Below, one piece after another: positions 1-8,899 of a stretch of DNA of 64,000 nt. The stretch covers positions 62,001-126,000 of the forward strand of contig NZ_JACLGO010000006.1 of assembly GCF_014219065.1 (NCBI RefSeq), given 5' to 3'. A program made the position numbers and the translations under genes. Within the stretch, counting starts at the first letter, position 1; each line of letters opens with the position of its first letter. Source of the stretch: Halopseudomonas xiamenensis (GTDB lineage Bacteria > Pseudomonadota > Gammaproteobacteria > Pseudomonadales > Pseudomonadaceae). A model generated the notes under the pieces. The model saw nothing but the letters and a program-made list of their open reading frames with translations, ran no database searches and was not told where the DNA came from.

Positions 1-322
1 TGAGATAACGCTCCAGCCCATGGATGACCTTGGTCGCCGCCTCCTGGATGCATTCCTTCATGATCTCCCGACCATGATGGGTATTGGCCAGGCCGGCCGC
101 CAGGACCTCGCCCAGCGGGGAATCGGCACGCAGGGCTTTCAGCCGGCTGGCATCGAGCTGCCCGTCCTTGATCCAGCGCCAGGCCTGGCCCACCAGGTTG
201 GCCGGCGCAACACGGTTACTGCGCAGCGTCCACAGGCGCTCCAGCACGATGGCCGCAGCCACCACCGAGGACAATACGATCGGCAACATCAGCCAACCGC
301 CGGCTTTGATCAGTTCCCACAC
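1..322 (-). CDS. exbB: ExbB/TolQ/MotA-family proton channel subunit, 3' end cut off by the window
   Basis: N-terminal part of an ExbB-type inner-membrane protein, which with ExbD harvests the proton gradient to drive TonB-dependent outer-membrane transport. About 107 residues are visible. They open with VWELIKAGGW and a hydrophobic segment (LMLPIVLSSVVAAAIVLERL, about residues 11-30), followed by the soluble loop with SPLGEVLAAGLAN. The start is a GTG at 322 with GGAGG eight bases upstream. It lies 27 bp downstream of comEC on the same strand, matching the comEC-exbB-exbD-lpxK order I recall from Pseudomonas. The stop codon and the other membrane segments lie outside the window. Confidence 0.85.
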   Translation of the reverse strand, partial: MWELIKAGGWLMLPIVLSSVVAAAIVLERLWTLRSNRVAPANLVGQAWRWIKDGQLDASRLKALRADSPLGEVLAAGLANTHHGREIMKECIQEAATKVIHGLERYL

Positions 323-349
323 AGGCGTTCCCTCCGAAATTTGTCTATT

Positions 350-2647
350 CTAGGGCTCGGAGGCATGTTCAGCCAACCGGCCCACAACTCGATCCGCATG
401 CCAGAAGCGTTGTGCACGCTCACGCCAGGACCATTCCCGGCGGGCCTTCCCTGTGTCGTCCAGGACAAAGCGTATCGCTCCGGCGGTGGCAGTATAAACT
501 GGTTCGGCCCCCAATTCGCGGTAACGTTCCACAACCCGGGGATGCGGATGACCGTATTGGCTGTGCCGGCCAGCACTGAACACCACCCAACGCGGACTGA
601 CCGCACGGATGAAGGCGTAGGATGACGAGCTGCGGCTGCCATGATGGGGCGCCAGCAGCAGATCGGCAGCCAGCGGTCGCTCCAACATCTGGTATTCGCC
701 TCGAATCCCAACATCTCCGGGCAACAGCACGGCGCTTTCGCCCACCACCACCCGTAGCACGCAGGACTGCTCGTTGGCCGATGCCGGCGGAGGTGGGCTG
801 TGCAGAACTTCGAAGCGTACCGCATCCCAGCTCCAGTGCTCACCGGGAATGCACGCCCGCGCCCGGAGCAAGGGGTCGAGTGCGGCAGATTGTCCAGCCA
901 GCGTGCGCCGGACCGGCAGATTGGCGGTAATGAAAGCTGCGCCGCCAGCGTGGTCATTGTCGGCATGGCTGAGCAACAGCATGTCCAGCTTGCGCACCCC
1001 CAACGCCAGCAGCGCCGGATGCACCACCGCCTCGCCCAGGTCAAAGCCACTGGCAAAGCGCGCACCGGTGTCGTACAGCAGGTCATGATGCTGTGTCTGC
1101 ACCAGCACCGACAGCCCCTGCCCCACGTCCAGCACGGTAACCCACAGCTGGCCGGCCTCCGGGCGTGGCTGTGCTGGCAACAACAGGACCAGAACGCAGG
1201 CCAACCCCGGCAGCCACAGCAGGCGTGCCAACGGACTCAACAGTGCGCCGACTCCGACCAACCCCAGCAGGAAGCCGGTCCAGCCGGGAAACGCCAGGCG
1301 CTCGGCCTCACGCCATTGCGCCACCCACGAGAGCCCCTCGAACAGCCAGTTCAGCGATACGGCCGCCGCCCTGACCAACCACGGGAAGTCGAACAACAGC
1401 TGCAGCAGGGTACCCAGTAAGGCCATCGGCACCACCAGCAGGCTGACCCAGGGAATCGCCAGCATATTGGCCAGTGGTGAACTCAGGCTTCCCGGCATGC
1501 ACCATAGCAGCAGCCAGGGCCAGAGGCCGACGAACACCAGCCACTGGGCACGCCCCCACTTCCACCAGAGATTGGCCATACCCAACCGGGCGCCCATGCC
1601 ATACAGCAGCAGGCCGACCGCGATGAACGACAACCAGAAGCCGGCGCGCAGCGGCGCCGCTGGATTGAACGCCACCACGGCAGCGAAGGCCACCAGCCAG
1701 AAGGTCCACAAGCCCGGCTGGCGATACAGCAACTGGATCAGCAGCCCCAGGGTGATCATTAGTAAGGCCCGTTGCACCGGCACATCGAAGCCTGCCAGCA
1801 ATGCATACAGGGCAGCGACCACGATCACCAGCGGCATCGCCAGCCACAACCGAGGCCAGGGCCATATCAGGATGCCGCAACGCCCCAGCAAGGTCACCAG
1901 ACCGAATACCGCTGCCGCCAGCATACCCACATGCAGTCCGGAAATGACCATCAGGTGGCTGGTGCCGGTAGCCTGCAGCACCTGCCAGTCATCACGCGCG
2001 AGAACACTCTTGTCGCCAACCACCAATGCAGTCAGCCGGTTACCACCGGGCTGATCCGCCAGCACCAGCTCCAGCTGCCGGCGAATCTGGCTGCGCAGGG
2101 CGGCGATCCCCAGCCCCGGCTGTGTCTCGTCGAGCCGTTGCCCACTGCGTACGCTGCCCAGCGCACCAATACCCTGCGCGTATAACCAGGCCTCGTAATC
2201 GAAACCGCCGGGATTGGCCATGCCCGCCGGGCGCCGCAGGGTCATCTCGAAGCGCCAGAGTTCACCCGGGTTGAGCGGCTGGCCGCCGAACCAGTGCGCT
2301 CGCACTGGCGGCAGCGGCTGTCCACTGTCGGCCAACCGCACTTGGTCCAGATCGAAGCGCCAACCACTCTCGGTCGGTTCGGGCAAGCCCTTGACCTGGG
2401 CCAGCAGTTGCACCCGAACCCCATCGAACTCCGGTGGCAAGCGCTGATCCAGCAGGCGCTGATGAAACAGGCAGGCCCACAGCAACCCCACAGTCAACGG
2501 CAACAGCCAGCGCAACCGGCGAATGCGCCACAGCGCCAATGCCAGGCCCAGTGACAGCGCAATCATCCAGAGCGGCGGCAGACTGCTCCAACCCAGCGGC
2601 AGCAACATGCCGGCAATCAACGCGGTCAGAAACAGCGGCACAACCAT
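350..2647 (-). CDS. comEC: ComEC/Rec2 DNA-uptake channel with metallo-beta-lactamase domain
   Basis: Inner-membrane channel that takes single-stranded DNA into the cytoplasm during natural transformation. About 765 residues, usual for the family. N-terminal membrane segments are followed by a DUF4131-like soluble part, the multi-spanning Competence domain (about residues 200-480, with SGLHVG) and a C-terminal metallo-beta-lactamase fold (LDVGQGLSVLV, then SHADNDHAGG near residue 560, LAPHHGS later). The HxDxDH metal motif is intact, as expected for a nuclease-like domain. The ATG at 2647 is chosen; a TTG two codons upstream (2653) is also possible, because a GGAT sits at a spacing that fits either poorly or moderately. 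Probably cotranscribed with exbB. A comEA-like gene lies at 54.4 kb. Confidence 0.92.
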   Translation of the reverse strand: MVVPLFLTALIAGMLLPLGWSSLPPLWMIALSLGLALALWRIRRLRWLLPLTVGLLWACLFHQRLLDQRLPPEFDGVRVQLLAQVKGLPEPTESGWRFDLDQVRLADSGQPLPPVRAHWFGGQPLNPGELWRFEMTLRRPAGMANPGGFDYEAWLYAQGIGALGSVRSGQRLDETQPGLGIAALRSQIRRQLELVLADQPGGNRLTALVVGDKSVLARDDWQVLQATGTSHLMVISGLHVGMLAAAVFGLVTLLGRCGILIWPWPRLWLAMPLVIVVAALYALLAGFDVPVQRALLMITLGLLIQLLYRQPGLWTFWLVAFAAVVAFNPAAPLRAGFWLSFIAVGLLLYGMGARLGMANLWWKWGRAQWLVFVGLWPWLLLWCMPGSLSSPLANMLAIPWVSLLVVPMALLGTLLQLLFDFPWLVRAAAVSLNWLFEGLSWVAQWREAERLAFPGWTGFLLGLVGVGALLSPLARLLWLPGLACVLVLLLPAQPRPEAGQLWVTVLDVGQGLSVLVQTQHHDLLYDTGARFASGFDLGEAVVHPALLALGVRKLDMLLLSHADNDHAGGAAFITANLPVRRTLAGQSAALDPLLRARACIPGEHWSWDAVRFEVLHSPPPPASANEQSCVLRVVVGESAVLLPGDVGIRGEYQMLERPLAADLLLAPHHGSRSSSSYAFIRAVSPRWVVFSAGRHSQYGHPHPRVVERYRELGAEPVYTATAGAIRFVLDDTGKARREWSWRERAQRFWHADRVVGRLAEHASEP

Positions 2648-2747
2648 GTGCAAGATATCCAGTTATTTTCATTGTGCCGCTGATGGTGGCCGGGAGTAGT
2701 CATTAGGCGCATAATCGTCCTTTAGCCCGCCTACCGATCAGCCCGCG

Positions 2748-3272
2748 ATGCCACGTCAGCTACTCAAGCGCTACATGCCCACTCCGGAACGAATCAGGAA
2801 CAGCAAATCGCTGCGTTTCATGGGTACGGTGCTGCATGACCCCAACCTCTGGCACCTGACCCGGCACAGCGTGGCCCGGGCCATGGCCTGCGGTCTGTTC
2901 GCCGCCCTGCTGCCGATCCCCATGCAGATGCTGCTCGCCGCCTTCCTCGCCGTGCTTGTCAAAGCCAATCTGCCGATCTCGGTGAGCCTGGTATGGCTGA
3001 CCAATCCGATCACCATGCCGCCGGTATTCTTCATGCAGTACAAGCTCGGCACCCTGCTGCTGGGCGCCCCGGAGCGCAGCATGCCGCTGGAACTGTCGAT
3101 CACCTGGCTGACGGCTGAACTCCAGCATATCTGGCAACCGATGCTGGCCGGATCACTGGTGTCCGCCATCATCGCCGCGGCCATCGGCTACTTCGGCACC
3201 CTGTTGTATTGGCGTTTCTGGGTAGCACGCAACTGGAAGCGCCGCAAAATGCGACGCCGTCGTCAGTCTTGA
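2748..3272 (+). CDS. DUF2062 membrane protein
   Basis: A 174-residue protein of the DUF2062 family, common next to comEC and the lol genes in Pseudomonas; function not known. It opens with the family signature (MPRQLLKRYMPTPERIR, then HDPNLWHLTRHSVARA). Two to three hydrophobic segments follow (about residues 45-70, 78-95 and 128-155), and it ends in a very basic tail (RNWKRRKMRRRRQS). The tail suggests a cytoplasmic C terminus that could contact membrane lipids or nucleic acid; that is inference. It diverges from comEC across about 100 bp and converges on lolD across a gap that carries a structured repeat. Confidence 0.8.
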   Translation: MPRQLLKRYMPTPERIRNSKSLRFMGTVLHDPNLWHLTRHSVARAMACGLFAALLPIPMQMLLAAFLAVLVKANLPISVSLVWLTNPITMPPVFFMQYKLGTLLLGAPERSMPLELSITWLTAELQHIWQPMLAGSLVSAIIAAAIGYFGTLLYWRFWVARNWKRRKMRRRRQS

Positions 3273-3382
3273 GCGTCATACTGTTCAGCTGCACCTGGAT
3301 AACCCCATAGTCTGCTCCCGGCACAAAGGTGCAAGCATTGGTGTGGCTGTGGGCTTAAACCATCAGCAGCTTGGAAGGTTCC

Positions 3383-3497
3383 GGAGCAGGTTGGTAGGCA
3401 GGGTTGGGCCGACCGTCTGCCGCCAGGGATGGCGGCAGCGAGCCTACAGGGATGTATTCACGGCGTGTCGGCACGGCCCTGCCTACCAACCTACTCC
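3383..3497 (+). repeat. Structured intergenic repeat, copy 1
   Basis: First of four copies. The outer arms read GGTTGGTAGGCAGGG and CCCTGCCTACCAACC, a perfect 15-bp pairing that extends with a few mismatches and T-G pairs to about 31 positions. Inside, CTGCCGCCA and TGGCGGCAG form a 9-bp hairpin with loop GGGA. The 3' side of that hairpin continues with GCGAGCCTACAGGG, ATGTATTCACGGCGTGTC. The core of about 65 bp is identical to copy 2, while the outer stem differs in a compensatory way (TA/TA here, CC/GG there). It lies between the convergent DUF2062 gene and lolD, where a second Lol permease might have been expected. A chance reading frame crosses it but has no coding support. Confidence 0.8.
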
Positions 3498-3550
3498 TTG
3501 CAGGACCTGACAGCCAACCTGGTTGAGAGCGATACACCCTACTAATGACC

Positions 3551-4237
3551 TCAGCGCGGCTGCGCCACCAGCCGCCCCTCATCCAGGGTCAACACCCGAT
3601 CCATCTGCGCCGCCAGCGCCAGATCGTGGGTGACTACCAGAAAGGCGGTATGCAACCGCTGGCTGAGTTCCAGCATCAGTTGCTGCACGCTGCGGGCGGT
3701 GTGCTGGTCGAGGTTGCCGGTCGGTTCATCCAGCAGTACGCAAGCCGGCTCGTTGATCAGCGCCCGGGCGATCGCCACCCGCTGGCGCTCCCCCCCGGAC
3801 AGCTCGGCCGGCTTGTGGCCGGCCCGGGCCGACAGGCCGACCCGCTCGAGCATCGCCATACCCCGCTCACGAGCCTGGTCGATCGGCGTTGCTCCGATCA
3901 GCAGAGGCATGCATACATTCTCCAGCGCGGTGAACTCGGCAAGCAGGTGGTGGAACTGGTAGACGAAGCCAAGATCGCTGTTGCGCAACTGGCCACGCTC
4001 GGACTCCTTGAGTGCTGACATCTGCCGCCCTGCCAGCCAGACCTCACCCGTGGTCGGGGTATCCAGACCGCCGAGCATGTTCAGCAAGGTGGTCTTGCCC
4101 GAGCCCGAACTGCCAACAATGGCGACCCGCTCGCCGGCCTGCAGCAGCAGGTCGACCCCATCCAGCACCTGCAGGCTTTGTGGCCCTACCGCGTAGCATT
4201 TGCTCAGTTTCCGGCATTCCAGTACTGCTTCAGTCAT
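3551..4237 (-). CDS. lolD: LolD, ATPase of the lipoprotein-release ABC transporter
   Basis: Cytoplasmic ATPase that powers extraction of outer-membrane lipoproteins from the inner membrane and their hand-over to LolA. About 228 residues, usual length. Walker [10 protein letters not shown] is at residues 42-50, the Q-loop FVYQFHHLL near 91-99, the LSGGE signature at 146-150, Walker [12 protein letters not shown] at about 167-177 and the switch histidine in VVTHD. The ATG at 4237 (MTEAVLEC) is chosen over a longer reading because it overlaps the permease stop by eight bases, the usual translational coupling in lol operons. In P. aeruginosa a second permease follows lolD; here there is only a structured repeat. 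Confidence 0.93.
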   Translation of the reverse strand: MTEAVLECRKLSKCYAVGPQSLQVLDGVDLLLQAGERVAIVGSSGSGKTTLLNMLGGLDTPTTGEVWLAGRQMSALKESERGQLRNSDLGFVYQFHHLLAEFTALENVCMPLLIGATPIDQARERGMAMLERVGLSARAGHKPAELSGGERQRVAIARALINEPACVLLDEPTGNLDQHTARSVQQLMLELSQRLHTAFLVVTHDLALAAQMDRVLTLDEGRLVAQPR

Positions 4238-5474
4238 AACGCAAGGCCTCCGCCGGCTCGGTACGGGATGCACGCCAGGCCGGATAGAGCGTCGCCAGGA
4301 AGCTCATGCCCAACGCAGCAGTGCAGATGATCACGACATCCGTCCAGATCAACTGGGACGGCAGATAGCTGATGAAATACACGTCGGAACTGAGGAACTG
4401 GGTGCCCAGCAATTTCTCCAGCCCCGCCACCAGCGCCGACACATTGAGCGCCGCCAGCACCCCGAGAATACCGCCGGCCAGGGTGCCCACCACACCGATG
4501 ACCGAGCCCTGGACCATGAAGACACCCATGATGGTGCCCGGCGAAGCCCCCAGCGTGCGCAGGATGGCGATATCCGCCTTCTTGTCGGTGACCACCATGA
4601 CCAGGGTGGAAATGATATTGAATGCCGCCACAGCCACGATCAGCAGCAGCAACAGGCCGATCATGGTCTTCTCCATGCGGATCGCGGCGAACAGGTTACC
4701 GTGGCTGCGCGTCCAGTCCTGCGCGTAATAATCGCCCGGCAGCTGCGATACCAGATTCCAGGCCACCTGCGGCGCCTGGAACAGATCGACCAGCCGCAGC
4801 CGCACCCCCTGCACCTGGCCCGGCTCCCAGCGGCTCAGGCGGGCGGCATCGGCGGCGTGAATCAGCGCCATGGAGGCGTCCAGCTCGGCGCCGACCTTGA
4901 ACACACCGGTCACATGGAAGCGCTTGAGCCGCGGGAACACCCCCGCCGGGGTAACCGACGCCTCGGGCATGACAAAAGTCAGCTTGTCGCCCACCTGGAC
5001 ATTGAAACGCTTGGCGATCAGCTCGCCGATGATGATTCCGAACTCACCCTCCTTCAGATCGTCGAGGGTTCCGGCCTGCATGTGCTGGTCGATGATCGAT
5101 ACCCGCGCCTCAGCCTCGGGAATGATGCCACTGACCAGCACCGGGGCTACACTACCGTTATGCGTCAGCATCCCCTGCATCTGGATGAACGGGGCGGCGG
5201 CAACCACCTGGGGATCAGCTTCCAACTGGCTGGCCAGGCTGCGCCAGTCCTCGATCGGCTGGTAGCCGTTGATGCTGGCATGCGGCACCATGCCGAGGAT
5301 ACGGGTGCGCAGTTCACGGTCGAAACCGTTCATCACCGACAACACCAGGATCATCACCAGCACCCCGAGGGTCAGCCCAAGCATGGAGATGAGTGAAATA
5401 AAGGATATGAAGTGGTTACGACGTTTGGCGCGCGTATAGCGCAACCCGATGAAAAACGGTAAGGGTCTGAACAT
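4230..5474 (-). CDS. Lipoprotein-releasing ABC transporter permease, LolC/LolE family (LolF-like)
   Basis: Inner-membrane permease that pairs with LolD to release mature lipoproteins to LolA. The 414 residues show the family layout: one N-terminal membrane segment (about 22-46), a large periplasmic domain, and three C-terminal segments with the FtsX fold. The sequence mixes features of both E. coli paralogues. [10 protein letters not shown] and [16 protein letters not shown] resemble LolE, whereas [13 protein letters not shown] and the tail [19 protein letters not shown] resemble LolC. Such hybrids (LolF) work as homodimers in systems with only one permease. No second permease gene is present beside it, so a LolDF-type exporter is plausible, but a distant second gene cannot be excluded. 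Confidence 0.9.
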   Translation of the reverse strand: MFRPLPFFIGLRYTRAKRRNHFISFISLISMLGLTLGVLVMILVLSVMNGFDRELRTRILGMVPHASINGYQPIEDWRSLASQLEADPQVVAAAPFIQMQGMLTHNGSVAPVLVSGIIPEAEARVSIIDQHMQAGTLDDLKEGEFGIIIGELIAKRFNVQVGDKLTFVMPEASVTPAGVFPRLKRFHVTGVFKVGAELDASMALIHAADAARLSRWEPGQVQGVRLRLVDLFQAPQVAWNLVSQLPGDYYAQDWTRSHGNLFAAIRMEKTMIGLLLLLIVAVAAFNIISTLVMVVTDKKADIAILRTLGASPGTIMGVFMVQGSVIGVVGTLAGGILGVLAALNVSALVAGLEKLLGTQFLSSDVYFISYLPSQLIWTDVVIICTAALGMSFLATLYPAWRASRTEPAEALRYD

Positions 5475-5568
5475 GGAATACCAGTTACCTGATGGGAAAG
5501 GTCCCGATGAATGGCAGTTCGGGCTGACATGTTACACTGAAACCGGTTTCGGTAAACGGGCCTGAAAC

Positions 5569-6153
5569 ATGCAAACCAACAATCTCGATGGGGTTCACGC
5601 GGGTTACTTCCAGATCCAGGACCGGTTGGCCCTGGATTATCGGTTGATCGCTGTATCACCCGCCCGGCAGCCGCCCCAACCGGAACCATCCCCGCTGTTC
5701 GGCCTGCTCGGCGAATTGCACCTGTTGGACCACGAATCCCAGCATCTGTTGCGCCAGATAGGCGAACATGATCGCGGGCTGGCTGCCTATCTGAAGATCC
5801 TCAACAAGCGTGTCGACCTGATCGGCCGGGCGCTGTCGCTGCAGCTGGTCGAAGACATGGGCGCACCACAGCCAGTGACGCTCAGCGAGGCCGGCCTGAC
5901 TTTCAGCGCCCAGCAGCCGTTGCCGGTGGGCGAGTGGATCGCCCTGCGCCTGCTGCTGCCGGACCCCATCGGGCTAGCGGCAAATGTCCAGATTGCCGAC
6001 TGCGTCCGGGATGCCGCTTCCGGCCGCTATCTGATACAGGTAAGCTTCGCCCAGTGCAACGATGCCCAGCGCCAGCTGCTGGCCCGGCATATCGTGCAGA
6101 AACAGGCACAGGAAATCCGTGCCACGAAACATAACGAAAGGACATCGACATGA
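5569..6153 (+). CDS. PilZ-domain protein, likely cyclic-di-GMP responsive
   Basis: A 194-residue protein with an N-terminal helical part of about 110 residues and a C-terminal PilZ-like domain. The DRLALDYRL stretch near residue 18 and TLSEAGLTFSAQQPLPVG near residue 105 resemble YcgR/PilZ members, where the second motif is (D/N)xSxxG. The strict RxxxR plus DxSxxG pair is not clear, so binding of cyclic-di-GMP is likely but not certain. It matches the conserved PilZ gene between lolC and the glycerophosphodiesterase gene in Pseudomonas. Its stop overlaps the start of the next gene as ATGA, so the two are probably translationally coupled. Confidence 0.75.
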   Translation: MQTNNLDGVHAGYFQIQDRLALDYRLIAVSPARQPPQPEPSPLFGLLGELHLLDHESQHLLRQIGEHDRGLAAYLKILNKRVDLIGRALSLQLVEDMGAPQPVTLSEAGLTFSAQQPLPVGEWIALRLLLPDPIGLAANVQIADCVRDAASGRYLIQVSFAQCNDAQRQLLARHIVQKQAQEIRATKHNERTST

Positions 6154-6443
6154 ACCACCTTCTGCCCCTGGCCCTGGTCACCACCCTGTTTGCTACCACC
6201 GCGGTACAGGCCGATACCCTGGCCATCCCCCTGGGTCAACAGGCTGCCGCGCAACAGCTGGAACTGCCGCAGCGCGGCGCCAGCACCCAGAGCGTACAGC
6301 AGCGCCATGGCCAGCCGAGCACCCGTCACCCGGCGGTCGGCCAGCCGCCGATCAGCCGCTGGGACTACCCCGGCTTCAGCGTCTACTTCGAGCACGACAA
6401 GGTGATCCATAGCGTGCGCCAGCACATTCCCTCAGGTAACTGA
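6150..6443 (+). CDS. Small secreted protein of unknown function
   Basis: A 97-residue protein that I do not recognise by name. It opens with a clear signal peptide (MNHLLPLALVTTLFATTAVQA, cleavage probably after VQA at residue 21), so the mature protein of about 76 residues should be periplasmic. The mature part is low in complexity at first (Q-rich) and ends with a compact conserved-looking segment, PISRWDYPGFSVYFEHDKVI. This short WDY..F.VYFE..KV pattern recalls the BamE/OmlA-like fold, but that is only a resemblance. It starts inside the stop of the PilZ gene (ATGA) and precedes the phosphodiesterase gene by 9 bp, so the three probably form an operon. Confidence 0.75.
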   Translation: MNHLLPLALVTTLFATTAVQADTLAIPLGQQAAAQQLELPQRGASTQSVQQRHGQPSTRHPAVGQPPISRWDYPGFSVYFEHDKVIHSVRQHIPSGN

Positions 6444-6452
6444 AGACCCCAC

Positions 6453-7193
6453 ATGCTCATCTACGGCCATCGCGGTGCCCGCGGCGAAGCCCCGGAAAAC
6501 ACCCTGCCCAGCTTCCGCAAGGCGCTGCAGGCAGGTGTCACCCGGGTGGAGCTGGACCTGCATCTGTCCTCCGACCATCAGTTGATGGTCATCCATGACC
6601 CGACCCTCAAGCGCACCACCGGCATCAAGGGCAAGGTTGCCGCCCAGCGCGCCGCTGACCTGATGCGCATCGATGCCCGTCTCGGCCTGGCCGGCTGGCC
6701 GGAACCCTGCCCGATTCCCAGCCTGGAACAGCTGTTCCAGGCCTGCCCGGAATTCGAGCACTACCAGCTGGAAGTCAAGAGCGGGTCGGCGGCGCAGTCC
6801 CGTCGGGTGATCGATGCCATTACCCGGCTGGTCGACACCTACGACCTCGCGGACAAGGTGGTGATCACCTCGGCCAGCCGTGCCCTGCTGCGCCATGCCC
6901 GCGACAGCGGCTGCAGGCTGCCGACCGGATTGGTCGAGGAGTACGGGCTGCTGGACCCGGTCAAGAGTGCGCTGCGCTATAACTGCCGCTTCCTGGTGCT
7001 GAACTGGAAGCTGTGCACACCGGCGCGCATCGCCCAGGCCCACCGCCATGGCCTGCACGTCTCGGTGTGGACGGTGAACGAACCGCAGTTGATGCTGCAG
7101 TTGTGCGAGATGGGAGTCGACAGCCTGATTACCGATGTGCCGCAGTTGGCTGTCACCGTGTTGCAGGAGGAGACGCCCGGCTCGGTCGAGTGA
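6453..7193 (+). CDS. Glycerophosphodiester phosphodiesterase (GDPD family)
   Basis: Hydrolyses deacylated phospholipids (glycerophosphodiesters) to glycerol-3-phosphate and an alcohol. The 246-residue length fits the cytoplasmic UgpQ-like type, and there is no signal peptide. The catalytic signature [12 protein letters not shown] begins at residue 6; metal ligands are probably Glu33 and Asp35 in RVELDLHL, and the second catalytic histidine is in [11 protein letters not shown] (His48). The C-terminal segment [28 protein letters not shown] is also characteristic of the barrel. It closes the PilZ-small protein-GDPD operon and converges on sthA with only about 20 bp between, with no obvious terminator. 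Confidence 0.92.
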   Translation: MLIYGHRGARGEAPENTLPSFRKALQAGVTRVELDLHLSSDHQLMVIHDPTLKRTTGIKGKVAAQRAADLMRIDARLGLAGWPEPCPIPSLEQLFQACPEFEHYQLEVKSGSAAQSRRVIDAITRLVDTYDLADKVVITSASRALLRHARDSGCRLPTGLVEEYGLLDPVKSALRYNCRFLVLNWKLCTPARIAQAHRHGLHVSVWTVNEPQLMLQLCEMGVDSLITDVPQLAVTVLQEETPGSVE

Positions 7194-7214
7194 CCGTACC
7201 GGGCAAAGGAGACA

Positions 7215-8612
7215 TCAGAACAGCCGGCCGAGGCCGTCCAGCGCCGCGACCCGGTAGGCCTCGGCCATGGTCGGGTAGTTGAAGGTGGTGTTGACGAAAT
7301 ACTTGATGGTATTGGCCTCACCTTTCTGGTTCATGATCGCCTGGCCGATATGCACGATTTCCGACGCCTGGTCACCGAAACAATGGATGCCCAGCACCTG
7401 CAGGGTCTCGCGGTGAAACAGGATTTTCAGCATACCTACCGGCTCGCCGCTGATCTGCGCCCGGGCGGTGTTCTTGAAGAACGCCTGGCCGATCTCATAG
7501 GGCACCTTCTCGCTGGTCAGTTCGCGTTCGGTCTTGCCCAGCGAACTGATCTCGGGAATGGTGTAGATACCTGTCGGCACATCGTCGACAAAGCGCCAGC
7601 TGTCATTCTCGATGATATTGCCTGCTGCCGACCGCCCCTGGTCGAACGCCGCGCTGGCCAGGCTCGGCCAGCCTATGACGTCACCAGCGGCGTAGACATT
7701 GGGCACCTCGGTACGGTAGTTCTCATCCACCGTTACCTGGCCGCGACTATTGGCAGTCAGGCCGATATTCTCCAACCCCAGGCCGTCGGTATTACCCGAA
7801 CGCCCATTGCACCAGAGCAGCGCATCGGCGCGGATCTTCTTGCCGGATTTCAGGTGCAGCACCACACCGCTACCGTTCAGCCCTTCGATCTTGTCGTATT
7901 CCTCATTATTGCGGATGAGCACCGTATTGTTGCGCAGGTGGTAGCTCAGCGCATCGGAGATCTCATCATCGAGAAAGCTCAATAGCCGGTCGCGGTTGTG
8001 AATCAGGTCGACCTTGACCCCCAGCCCGCAGAAGATAGATGCATATTCGCAACCGATTACCCCTGCCCCATAGATGATCAGGGTGCGGGGCGTATGATTC
8101 AGCTGCAGGATGGTATCACTGTCGTAGATGCGCGGGTGGTTGAAGTCGATATCCGCCGGGCGGTACGGCCGCGAACCGGTGGCGATGATGATTTCCTGGG
8201 CCACCAGACGATCCACCGCACCTTCGGTGTTGACCAACTCGATGGTGTGCGCATCGGCAAAGCTGCCTTTGCCGAAAAATAGATCGATGCGGTTACGTGC
8301 ATAATAACTGTTACGCGAGCGTACCTGACGCGAAATCACCTTCTCCGCGCTGGTGAGCACATCCGGGAAGGAAAAGTCCCGCGGCTCGCCAACCGCGCGG
8401 AAGATCGGATTGGTGTTGAACTGAATGATCTGTTTGACCGAATAACGCAGCGCCTTGGATGGGATGGTACCCAGGTGAACGCAATTGCCGCCCACCACGT
8501 TCCGCTCCTCGACCACTGCGACCCTGCGCCCGAGTTTCGCTGCATTGACCGCAGCGCCCTCTCCCGCCGGGCCTGCGCCCAGCACTACCACATCATAATT
8601 GTAAACAGCCAT
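7215..8612 (-). CDS. sthA: Soluble pyridine nucleotide transhydrogenase
   Basis: Flavoprotein that moves hydride between NADPH and NAD+ in the cytoplasm. 465 residues, usual length. FAD motif GAGPAGEG is near residue 12, the NAD(P) motif [11 protein letters not shown] near 180, and the C-terminal dimerisation region ends [21 protein letters not shown]. The segment [13 protein letters not shown] lacks the second redox cysteine of lipoamide dehydrogenases, which distinguishes the transhydrogenase from its relatives. It lies 50 bp downstream of nqrM on the same strand and may be read through from the nqr operon, linking NADH oxidation at the sodium pump with NADPH balance. Confidence 0.95.
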   Translation of the reverse strand: MAVYNYDVVVLGAGPAGEGAAVNAAKLGRRVAVVEERNVVGGNCVHLGTIPSKALRYSVKQIIQFNTNPIFRAVGEPRDFSFPDVLTSAEKVISRQVRSRNSYYARNRIDLFFGKGSFADAHTIELVNTEGAVDRLVAQEIIIATGSRPYRPADIDFNHPRIYDSDTILQLNHTPRTLIIYGAGVIGCEYASIFCGLGVKVDLIHNRDRLLSFLDDEISDALSYHLRNNTVLIRNNEEYDKIEGLNGSGVVLHLKSGKKIRADALLWCNGRSGNTDGLGLENIGLTANSRGQVTVDENYRTEVPNVYAAGDVIGWPSLASAAFDQGRSAAGNIIENDSWRFVDDVPTGIYTIPEISSLGKTERELTSEKVPYEIGQAFFKNTARAQISGEPVGMLKILFHRETLQVLGIHCFGDQASEIVHIGQAIMNQKGEANTIKYFVNTTFNYPTMAEAYRVAALDGLGRLF

Positions 8613-8662
8613 TCAATTCGGTCCTGTAGCAATCCTCAAATGATTCCTGCGCGGCCTGCGCC

Positions 8663-8896
8663 TCACTCCTTGCGAGTAGCGTCGTAGCCCAGCGTCTGTG
8701 TTGCCGTCGAACCAGTCCCCTGTTTCGATTCCTCGCATTTGTTCGGGTTGCCGCCGCACAGAGTGCAGCTGGCATCCACACCTGCAGCACCGATACCGCC
8801 ACAGGAGCCGGCGATCGGCTTGCGGCCGGCCATGACACCAACCGCCATGCCAGCGACGCACAGCAGCATCACTGAAAAAGTCACGAGCCAAAGCAT
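8663..8896 (-). CDS. nqrM: NqrM, Na+-NQR maturation protein (DUF539)
   Basis: Small protein of 77 residues needed to assemble Na+-translocating NADH:quinone oxidoreductase, thought to deliver iron for the cysteine-ligated centre of NqrD and NqrE. It has one N-terminal membrane segment (MLWLVTFSVMLLCVAGMAVG) and then a cluster of cysteines at about residues 32, 44, 47 and 54, including CTLCGGNPNKC, the family hallmark. The start has GGAG six bases upstream. It begins three bases after the apbE stop, placing both maturation factors at the end of the nqr operon. Confidence 0.93.
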   Translation of the reverse strand: MLWLVTFSVMLLCVAGMAVGVMAGRKPIAGSCGGIGAAGVDASCTLCGGNPNKCEESKQGTGSTATQTLGYDATRKE

Positions 8897-8899
8897 GCT

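Noticed and set aside
3355-3582. Short frame across repeat copy 1 encoding GRAVPTRREYIPVGS
   Set aside because: A similar peptide appears in the other copies because the DNA element is conserved; substitutions preserve base pairing rather than amino acids, and there is no ribosome binding site.
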